Below, in pieces: positions 30,213-38,672 of a DNA stretch of 64,000 bases (its first letter is position 1; each line of letters opens with the position of its first letter). Source of the stretch: Closterium sp. NIES-65 (taxonomy: Eukaryota > Streptophyta > Zygnematophyceae > Desmidiales > Closteriaceae). The notes under the pieces were generated by a model. That model had not been told where the DNA came from, did not search any database, and saw only the letters and a program-made list of their open reading frames with translations. The stretch lies in contig CANXME010002409.1 of the NCBI GenBank assembly GCA_948144175.1, positions 1,555,001-1,619,000 on the forward strand, in the 5' to 3' direction. A program made the position numbers and the translations under genes.

Positions 30213-31530
30213 ATGGCTACCCCTAGTGTCCTCGCTTTTGACGCTGAGGGTCGGGCCATTGACTTTGACGTCTGGATAGATGATCTGCAGCTTTTCCTAC
30301 AGTGCGATAGGGCAGACGGTCTCTCTCTCTTTGACCTCACCTCTGGTGCCTCTCCTGCCCCTGCTGCTGATGCTGACGCCACTGTTCGCTCTCAGTGGGC
30401 CATGCGCGACGCTGCTGCACGTCTTGCTATGCGTCGCCACCTGCCTACCTCTGAGCGTGCGCACTTTAGCCAGTACAAGAGTGCTCAGACCTTGTACGAC
30501 GCGGTAGTTGCACGCTACTCCTCCCCTGCTACTGCTGCACTGAGCTGCCTCATGCTACCGTACCTCTTCCCTGACCTTGCTGCCTTTCCCACAGTCACTG
30601 ACCTCATTACGCACCTCTGCAATAGTGACACTTGCTACCGCGCTGCGCTTCCTGCTCAGTTCTGCGCCAAGAACCCCCCCCCCCATGTACATCACCCTCT
30701 ACTACATAGTCGCCCGTCTCCCTGACTCCCTCCGTGTAGTCAGGGACCACTTTCTCTCTGTTTGCCCCACCACTCTCACCGTTGACCTCCTCGAAAGGCC
30801 CTCCTAGCAGCAAAGAAGAGCATAGTCGCTGTAGGAGCCTCTCGTGGTGACCCCCGCACCTCCGTCTTTGAGGGGTGTTCTCCCTCCCCCCTCTTGCTCT
30901 CTGTTGCTTCTACTGCTGCGGCCGACCTCGTTGGTTTCGAGTCGGTCGGCGCGGCGTCTGCCCCCTCGGGGAAGCGCCGCACAGGCAAGGGCAAGGGAGG
31001 CAAGGGCGCTGGAGGAGCTGGTGGGGGCGGTGGAGGCGGCGGTGGAGGCGGCGGAGGGGGTGGGGGTGGTAGTGGGAGTGGTGGCGGGGGTGGAGGTGCC
31101 GGTGGCGGCAGTGGAGGCGGAGGAGGCGGCGGTGGTGGCGGAGGGAGCGGAGGCGGCGGTGGTGGCGGAGGCGGCGGAGGTGGCGGAGGCGGCGGAGGTG
31201 GCGGTGGAGCGGGTCGCGGCTCTGCACAGAGGAGTGGCTCCGGTGGTGGTCCGCGCCAGCAGCAGCAGCACGGACGTGAGACCCTGTCCCCTTAGCAGCT
31301 TCGTGAGTGGTACGCTGGGCGTCAGCGGGGTGGGGTTACTGGCCCGTGCACCTACGTCCTGCGCACCGGCGACCACGCAGGTGAGCAGTGCGGGGGTGCG
31401 CACTCCACCCAGCGCTGCTTTGGCCGCCTGACGGACGCTTGGCGTCACCAGTTCCCTGAGGCCACGGAGATCCCTCGCTGGGGCGAGCTGTCTAGGGCGG
31501 GAGTAGCTATCTTTGACCTTGACTTTGATG
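30213..31530 (+). pseudogene. Copia D Gag, frameshifted
   Basis: MATPSVLAFDAEGRA start, then SQWAMRDAAARLAMRRHLP and THLCNSDTCYRAALPAQFCAKN. An 11-base C-run (30674-30684) puts the next segment (MYITLYYIVARLPDSLR) out of frame. A long poly-Gly tract follows (about 31015-31215). TAG interrupts LSP-QLREWYAG (about 31292). Then comes the Cys/His motif CTYVLRTGD..C..H..C (about 31348-31420). No intact Gag can be made. Confidence 0.88.
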
Positions 31531-34268
31531 CTATTCTTGCTGCCATGTATGCTGTGACTATTAGTGATGAGGGTGAATGTTACCGGTGCTTTCCGCCCGA
31601 CCCACGCATTGAGACTGCTGCTCTAGGTACTGGTGAGGCTGCTGCTCTTGGCGCGAGCGAGGCTGATGCTCTAGGTGCTAGTGCGTCTGCTTCCTCAGGT
31701 ACTGGTGAGTCTGCTCTCTCAGGTACTGCGTCGGCTTCGGCCTCCCTCACCTTCACCCTTGACTCGGGGGCTTCTCGCTCCTTCTTTCGAGACCGCACCA
31801 CACTCACGCCGTTTAGTCGGCCAGTTGCAGTCTCTCTGGCGGACCCCTCTGGGGGTCCTGTCCTTGCTCACTTCTCCACTGTCCTCCCGTGTCCGGCGGC
31901 TCCCTCTGGCACCCTGTCTGGTCTTTACCTCCCCTCGTTCTCTACAAACTTGGTGAGTGGTGCTGACCTACAGGATGGGGGAGTTCACCAGTTCACTCCT
32001 GCGAGCCAGCGGGTGACGCACTGTACTCAGGCCGACACTTGGCGACATTTACATGTCAGCCGGGGTCGAGCCTGTACACACTCACCACTGCGTCTCCTCC
32101 TGTCACTGAGTCTGGTCGGGTAGCTGCGTCGGGTCAGGTGTTTGCTGCAGCGTCCAGGTCTGGTCCTGAGTCTGCCCCCTGCTCGTGTCGTCTCCTGTCT
32201 CATGAGACTCTCCTTTGGCACCACCGCCTTGGTCACCCTTCCCTATCTCGTCTCCGAGGCATGGCGTCCCGTGTCCTTGTCTCTGGTCTTCCCCGGTCCC
32301 TCCCTCCCCTTCCCCCAGGGCCTGCCCCTCCCTGCGTCCCCTGCGTCGAGGGGCGCCAACGTGCTGCCCCTCACTCCTCCCAGTTTCCTCCGACAGAGGC
32401 TCTGCTGCAGACGCTTCACATGGACGTGTGGGGCCCAGCCCGCGTCTGTGGACAGGGTCACGAGCGCTACTTCCTCCTGGTGGTTGACGACTACTCGCGT
32501 TACACCACAGTCTTCCCCTTGCGCAGCAAGGGTGATGTCACTGAGGTGTTGATCGTCTGGATCCGCGCAGCTCGTCTCCAGCTTTGGCGGAGCTTCGGCT
32601 CGGACTTTCCTGTTCTGCGTCTTCACTCTGACAGAGGCGGAGAGTTCTCCTCTGGCCTCCTGCGAGCCTAGTGTCGTGCACGAGGCATCCGCAAGACCTT
32701 CACGCTTCCGGACTCTCCACAGCAAAATGGGATTGCTGAGCGCCGCATTGGCATGGTCATGGACGTCGCTCGTACGTCCATGATGCATGCGGCTGCCCCC
32801 CATTTTCTGTGGTCGTTTGCGAATCGGTACGCAGCGCATCAGATCAACATTCAGCCCAGGGTCTCCATGCCGGAGACCTCCCCAGCCTTGCTGTGGACGG
32901 GGAAGGTTGGCGATGCGTCTGTGTTCCGTGTCTGGGGATCTCGGGCGTTTGTCCGCGACTTGTCTACGGACAAGCTGTCCCCTCGTGCTGCTCCTTGCGT
33001 CTTCCTGGGTTTCCCCCCTAACGCGCCAGGGTGGCAGTTCTACCACCCCACCTCTCGCCGTGTTCTGTCCTCCCAGGACGTCACGTTTGACGAGTCGGTC
33101 CCCTACTACCGCCTCTTCCCCTACCGCACTCCGTCCCTTCCCCCGCCACCGCTCTTCCTTGTGCCAGGTCCCCCCCCGGTAGACCCCCTCCCCCCTCAGG
33201 GTCCTGCCCCTTCAGGTGTGTCTGAGGTAGACGCAATCGAGCCTGTCGAGGTTGCTGGTGACTCTGGTGCATCTAAGGGTGCTGAGCCTGGGGGTGCTGA
33301 CTCTGGGGGTGCTGAGCCTGAGGGTAGTGCTACTGGGGGTGCTGAGCCTGGGGGTGCGGAGCCTGGGGGTGCTGAGCCTGGGGGTGCGGAGCCTGGGGGT
33401 GCTGAGCCTGGGGGTGCGGAGCCTGGGGGTGCTGAGCCTGGGGGTGCTACGCCTGGGGGTGCGGAGCATGGGGGTGCGGAGCCTGCGGGAGCTAGGCGTG
33501 CTCGTGTCGCGTCTGGCGGTACTGTGCCTGGAGGTTCTCCGGGTGCTTCGTCTCTGCGGGAGCCACTCTCTCCACAGGAGCTGCGCGAGTGGTTTGCCCG
33601 GCGCTGGAGGCGTGCTGCTGGAGCTGGAGGTTCTTCGACTACTGAGGGTGCTGCTGTCGCGGGTCCTGGAGGTGCTCGTACTGGGAGTATCGGAGCTGTT
33701 GGGCCTGCGGGTACGACTGGAGCTGGAGCTACTGAGGGTGTTGGCGCTGAGGCTACTGCTGGCAGTCCTACTTGGGGTGCTACTGGTGCTGCTGGAGGTC
33801 CTGGAGCTACTGGAGCTGCTGGGGGTACTGTAGCTGGAGGTGCTGCTGGCGTGGGTGCTCCTGCTGGGGGTACTGGTGCTGTCCCTGCTGTGTCTGGAGT
33901 CGCCGCGCGGCCTCGACCGTTCTTCGTTCCTCTCCTTCAGCAGGTTATTGGTCTTCCGCCTTCTACTGGTCCTCCTCCTCCCTTAGAGTGTCCACAGCAT
34001 GTCCCGTCACAGTTACAGTTACAACCGACCTCTCCCTTGCCTGCTCCTTCTCCCTACACTGGTCCTACTGGAGGTCTTGCTGAGCGTCGTGAGCCTGCGT
34101 CTCGCCCCGCGTTGCCTGTCCGTCTTGCTCGCACTAGTGGTCGTGGTTCGCGTCCGCGTCCTCCTCCTGTCCCTAGCACGCACCGGATGTCTCTGCCTTC
34201 GTCCACTTCTCCTCTGCGTGCCCCTTTGCCTTCTCCTCCTGAGTCCTGTCTTCCTGCTCTTTCCGACC
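31531..34268 (+). pseudogene. Copia D protease, integrase and linker
   Basis: Protease FTLDSGASRSFF is present (about 31757). The frame shifts near 32030 and continues through pre-integrase HHRLGHPS and CVPC, integrase MDVWGP (about 32420), HSDRGGEFSSGLLRA then a stop (TAG at about 32669), CRARGIR and QQNGIAERR. The linker has about 12 GGAEP-type pentapeptides (33280-33490) and one LSPQELREWFARRW. It ends abruptly at about 34268 before RT. Confidence 0.85.
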
Positions 34269-35354
34269 CGGCGGGAAGGGCAGGCACTCGCCAGGCGAGC
34301 AGGGCCGGTGCTCGGCGGGCGGCGGCAGGGTAGGCGCATGACGGCGGCGACGGCGGGGCCGCAGCAACGGCTGCAGAGTAGGGCCGCGTCAGTTGCTGGG
34401 CTGGGGCTACGAGAGCGGGAAGGTAGGGCCGCGGCAGCTATTGTTGGGCGGGGCCGTGTCGGCGGCAGGGCAGGGTTAGGTGGGGCCACGTCGGCGGCAG
34501 GGTGGGGCCGCGACAGCGGCAGGGCGGGGCCGCGTCGGCGGCAGGGCGGGGCCGCGACCGCGACCTGTCGGGGCCGCGTCAGCGGTAGGGCGGGGCCGCA
34601 ACCGCGACCTGGCGGGGCCACGTCGGTGGCAGGGCGGGGCCGCGTCGGTGGCAGGGCGGGGCCGCGTCAGTGGCAGGGCGAGGCCGCGTCGGCGGCAGGG
34701 TGGGGCCGCGTCGGCGGCAGGGCGGGGCCGCGACCGCGGCAGGGCGGGGCCGCGTAGGCGTCAAGGCAGGGGCCGCGACAGCGACCTGGCGGGGCCACGT
34801 CGGCGGCAGGGCGGGGCCGCGTCACCGGCACGGCGGGGCCGCGACAGCAGCCTGGCGGGGCCGCATCGGCTGCAGGGCGGTGCGGCGCTCTGGCCTGACG
34901 GGCCTGCAGGGGCGGCTCGCGGGCCTGACGGACTTGCAGAGGCGGCGCGCGGGCCTTACGGGCCTACAGGGGCGGCGCGCGGGCCTTATGGGCTTACAGG
35001 GGCGGCGCGCTAGCCTTACGGGTCTACAGGGCGTTGCGCGCGTAGCTAGGGCAACAGTAGGCAGCGCGAGAGCTGCAGGACGGCGCGCGCAGCGCAGCAC
35101 GTCACAAGGCAAGGCAGGGGAAGGCGCGCGCAGGACAACACGTGGGGTAGCGCGGTAACCGCAACGGTAGGTGGGCCCGGAAAAAGAAAGACGGTCCTAC
35201 GGACCTAGTGCTCTGAAACCATGTTAGAATCTAGAAGCAGGAATCAATTGACTAGATCAGGGTTTGGTACAAATATGAAACCCTAATGGGGTTGTACCCC
35301 ATATTGACTACCCCACTACAGCCTACACGTATATAGCATGCATATAATTTGACA
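34269..35354 (-). mobile_element. Element H: 5' LTR (35222-35354) and leader of a minus-strand copia, truncated
   Basis: On minus the LTR runs TGTCAAATTATATG (from 35354) to GATTCTAACA (35222). The next bases, TGGTTTCAGAGC, are a one-mismatch initiator-Met primer site. The leader then consists of about 22 bp repeats of the type GCGGGGCCGCGTCGGTGGCAG (plus-strand reading, 34330-34900) and related GGCGGCGCGCGGGCC repeats (34910-35020). It ends at the junction with copia D (about 34268); no gag is present. The right flank AACGG lies in the gypsy LTR. Confidence 0.8.
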
Positions 35355-35465
35355 AACGGTGCTGACTGTGGTGCTACAGTGGTTTACGCGCTGAGCAGGG
35401 ACGCGAAGTAAGGAAAAGGATTTTTCCTTACACTACCCCCCCCCCCCCCCCCCCCCCCCCTAAGG
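35355..35465 (-). repeat. Start of the 3' LTR and polypurine tract of the gypsy element
   Basis: Read on minus: a run of 25 G (C-run 35436-35460), TAG, then TGTAAGGAAAAATCC from 35432 down to 35355, where element H interrupts. The position right after the integrase C-terminus and the TG start fit a polypurine tract and LTR. Only about 78 bp of LTR remains. Confidence 0.55.
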
Positions 35466-36547
35466 AGGTCCTTACGAAAGCGCGTGTACATCCCTGAAAT
35501 TTCGGCTGCGCAGATACTCTGTGAGGACAGGGTGGTTTTCGATTCTGTCCAGGGGAACTCAGCTGTCTTCGGTGGGTGTACGGTCTTTCCAGCGGATCAG
35601 GAACTTGATCCTTCGGGCTCCTTGTGGGTCACGAACTCAGTGGCTCAGAATTTTCTCGGGTGTGATGATTGCTTTGGTCGGCGGTCGTGTCATGCTGGCT
35701 GGGCGATTTCGTGGCAGTTGGCTTGTGGACGGTATGTAGGGGCGAAGTACGCTGACGTGGAAGGACGGGCTGACGTACCAGGTGGTTGGGTCGTCGCACG
35801 TGGCTCGAATGAGTTGTTCCATGGTCTGATTTGTCCTCTCTGTCTGTCCGTCGGTCTCGGGGTGGTACGAAGAACTGAACTGTAGTCGTGTGCCGAACTG
35901 CTGCCATAGGTTCCGCCAGAAGTTGCTGGTGAATTTTGTATCTCGGTCGCTAATGATCGCTGCAGGTATCCCGTGCAGTCGAACGACGGTGGAGATGAAG
36001 AGGCGTGCTGTTTCTTCGGCTGTGATTGATATTTTGTAGGCTGCAAAGTGTGCCATTTTCGTTAGTCGATCGACGACGACCAGGATCGCATCGTTCCCAC
36101 TCGCCCCGGCTGGTAACCCTGTGACAAAATCCATCGTCACCTGCTGCCAAGCACGCTCTGGGGGTGGTATCGGCTGTAATTGTCCTGCCAGCCGCTTCCG
36201 TGATGATTTCATGAGCTGGCAAGTGGGACATGATGCCATGTGTCGCTGTACGTCGGTCAACATTTCGGGCCAGTAATAATACTGCTGCAGCTGCTGCCGT
36301 GCTTTCTCTACCCCAAAATGCCCTGAGGTAACTCCGTCTTGTGCCTCCTGTAGCAATAAGTCCCGTAACAGTGTGTACCCTGGTATCCAGATGCGGTGGA
36401 TCCCGGCTTTTACGTAATAGACTCCCTTTGCTGCTGCGAACTGCTGCAAATTTCCTCCTGTGAAGAATGGGTCCGTTTGGTACCCATGGGTAAATAGGCC
36501 TGTCAGTAGTGGACTGGTATGGGCGAGTAGTATTGCGTGGATCTAGG
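35466..36547 (-). pseudogene. Ty3/gypsy integrase (continues the element from 44082)
   Basis: Minus strand from 36540: YQTDPFFTGGNLQQF, then the HHCC zinc region (H-FGVEKARQQL ... CPTCQ), core residues in MDFVTGLP, ISDRDTKF and HPETDGQTERTNQ. All three catalytic acids are visible. After CDDPTTW the frame jumps to SPSFHVSVLRPY, a C-terminal motif that normally lies some tens of residues later, so part of the C-terminal domain has been lost. The order integrase after RNase H is the gypsy order. CTAGG at 36543-36547 is the left target duplication of copia G. Confidence 0.9.
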
Positions 36548-36672
36548 TGTCAAACAATATATATTGTTGTAGTTGTTTAGGCTACAGTGGGTTAGCCTAT
36601 AGGGGGTACACACTTCTAGGTTTCCATATTTGTACTCATTTCATTCTTAGTCATTTCATTCCTTGTTCAGCA
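36548..36672 (+). repeat. 5' LTR of copia G (125 bp)
   Basis: TGTCAAACAATATATATTG ... TTGTTCAGCA. The one difference from the 3' LTR is G/A in TTCA(G/A)CA. Confidence 0.95.
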
Positions 36673-36686
36673 TGGTATAGAGCAGG

Positions 36687-37418
36687 TCCTTCCTAGGACC
36701 GTTTTTCCTAAGGGCCCACCACTACCTACCTGCCTATCTGCCTACCTGCCCTAGGGCGCCTCGACGTTCATGCCTCTAGAGGCCCTGTAGGCCCCGCGCT
36801 GTTGCACCTAGAGGCCCCGAATCGGCCCCGCGCCTAACCCTAACGGCCCGCGTCGGCCCCGAGCTCGTCCCCTAGAGGCCCGCGCTGGCCCCGCGCCTAC
36901 CCTAGAGGCCCGCGTCGGCCCCGAGCCTACCCCTAGAGGCCCGCGACGGCCCCGTCCTTACCCCTAGAGGCCCGCGACGGCCCCGTCCTTACCCCTAGAG
37001 GCCCGCGACGGCCCCGATCCTACCCCTAGAGGCCCGCGTCGGCCCCCGATCCTACCCCTAGAGGCCCGCGTCGGCCCCCGTCCCTACTCCTAGAGGCCCG
37101 CGTCGGCCCCGTCCCTACCCCTAACAGCCCGCGTCGGCCCCGTCCCTACCCCTTACAGCCCGCGTCGGCCCCGTCCCCAACCCCACCCGCTCCCCGCGCT
37201 CCCCTTAGCCGCCTCGAACGGCCCCACCTAGACCGCGCCGCCCGCACCGAACAGCCCGGCCCTAACGGAACCGAGCCGCCCGAACCGAGCCGCCCGACCC
37301 GAGCCGCCCGAACCGAGCCGCGCCGCCCTACCTATACCGAGCCGCGCCGCCCTACCTGTACCGAGCCGCGCCGCCCTACCTACCTACTGCTCCTGCTACT
37401 TTTACAACTGCTACTACC
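36687..37418 (+). repeat. Copia G leader with tandem repeats
   Basis: About 31 bp repeats of the type CCCCTAGAGGCCCGCGACGG plus CCCCGTCCTTA run from roughly 36830 to 37170, then CCGAGCCGCGCCGCCCTACC repeats to 37380. The gag ATG is at 37419. No ORF is called here. Confidence 0.85.
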
Positions 37419-38672
37419 ATGGCTAGCCCTCCAGTGCTAGCCTTTGATGCTGAGGGGCGCCCAGTGAAGTTCGACACCTGGCTTGATGACCTACACCTCT
37501 TCCTACAGCTCACTGCCAAGGAAGACATCTCGCTGTACGATCACGCCCTAGGCCACGCTACTGCTCCTGCTGCTACTGCCGACAGCACTGCTCACTCACA
37601 GTGGCAGACTCGTGACGCCCATGCTCGCTTCGCTATCCGCAACTCTCTGCCGATAGATGAGCGCGAGCACTTTGGGCAGCACAAGACTGCACAGGCACTG
37701 TACACTGCTGTCGTTGCCCGCTACTCCTCACCGGCCTCTGCTGCTCTAGGCCGTCTCTCTCTTCCCTACCTGTTCCCCGACTTAGCTTCCTTTCACACTG
37801 TCGCTGACCTCATTACCCACCTCCGCACTAGTGAGGCTCGCTTCCGCGCCGCTATGCCTGATGAGTTCCTAGCCACGAACCCACCCCCGCTCTGGATCAC
37901 TCTCTACCACCTAGTCACGCGCCTCCCTGACTCGCTGCGCTCAGTAAGGGACCACTTCCTCGCTCGCTGCCCCACCGAGCTCACCATTGCCCTCCTCGAG
38001 AAGGAACTCCTTGCAGCCGAGACTAGCATAGTCGTTGTAGGTGCCTCTCGCGGTGACCCCCGCACCCCGTTCTTTGAGGGGTGTTCTCCCTCCCCCCTTC
38101 TTCCCTCTGTCGCCTCTGCTGCTGCTGTCGACCTCCTTGGTGCTGAGAAGGTCGGGACTGCGTCTGCTTCGGGCGGACGCCGCAGCGGCAAGGGCAAGGG
38201 GGGCAAGAGCGGTGGTGGTGACAGCGGGGGTGGCGGTGGTGGGGGAGGTGGTGGCGGGGGGGGTGGCGCGGGTGGGGGAGGTGGCAGCGGTGGTGGGGGT
38301 GGCGGCAGCGGCGGGGGAGGTGGCCGGGGCGGAGGAGGTAGTGGGGGTGGCGGTGGACGAGGCAGCGGCAGGGGTTGGGGTGGTCGAGGAGGTGGTGGCG
38401 GGAGTGGTGGGCGTGGCGGCACTGGCGGTGGCCAGGGACAGCAGCACACTCCCTCGCCCCAGGAGGTCCGTGAGTGGTACTCTCAGCACGGGGGGGGGGG
38501 GGGGGGGGGGGGTGGCCTTAGCTGCACGTACGTCATTCGCACTGGTGACCGCACTGGCCAGCCGTGTGGGGGACTGCACGCCACACAGCGTTGCTTCGCT
38601 CGTCTGAGCGACGCTTGGCGTGTTCAGTTCCCTCAGGCCACTGAGCTGCCCCGCTGGCTTGATCTCCTGTAG
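37419..38672 (+). CDS. Copia G Gag (417 codons)
   Basis: MASPPVLAFDAEGRP start. The Gag body carries HFGQHKTAQALYTAVVARYS and THLRTSEARFRAAMP. A Gly-rich disordered tract (about 38209-38440) leads to SPQEVREWYSQH, and a 23-base G-run (38490-38512) encodes Gly. Then comes the expanded Cys/His motif C369-X13-C383-X3-H387-X4-C392. It ends LPRWLDLL and TAG (38670-38672). The next codons (KGIDIYALDFDAI) continue the family sequence in the same frame, so this stop either limits Pol synthesis by readthrough or is a mutation. Gag would form the particle and bind RNA. Confidence 0.9.
   Translation: MASPPVLAFDAEGRPVKFDTWLDDLHLFLQLTAKEDISLYDHALGHATAPAATADSTAHSQWQTRDAHARFAIRNSLPIDEREHFGQHKTAQALYTAVVARYSSPASAALGRLSLPYLFPDLASFHTVADLITHLRTSEARFRAAMPDEFLATNPPPLWITLYHLVTRLPDSLRSVRDHFLARCPTELTIALLEKELLAAETSIVVVGASRGDPRTPFFEGCSPSPLLPSVASAAAVDLLGAEKVGTASASGGRRSGKGKGGKSGGGDSGGGGGGGGGGGGGGAGGGGGSGGGGGGSGGGGGRGGGGSGGGGGRGSGRGWGGRGGGGGSGGRGGTGGGQGQQHTPSPQEVREWYSQHGGGGGGGGGLSCTYVIRTGDRTGQPCGGLHATQRCFARLSDAWRVQFPQATELPRWLDLL

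Larger units (their letters stand above)
29010..34268 (+). mobile_element. Copia D: 5' LTR, leader, Gag and Pol up to the linker; 3' half missing
   Basis: The LTR 29010-29140 (TGTCAGAACATT ... TTCTCACA) is followed by primer site TGGTATAGAGCAGG (29141-29154), a T-run, a leader with CGGCCCCGTCGCCGCCCTT-type repeats (about 29280-29870, then GAGCCGCC repeats to about 30130), gag from 30213, and protease and integrase to the proline/glycine linker. At about 34268 (after LPALSDP) the sequence changes abruptly into the leader of minus-strand element H, so RT, RNase H and the 3' LTR are lost. Confidence 0.88.

Noticed and set aside
35436..35460. 25-base C-run as a sequencing artefact or special structure
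   Set aside because: Its place right after gypsy integrase and before TGTAAGG fits an expanded polypurine tract (G-run on the minus strand); not needed as a separate feature.
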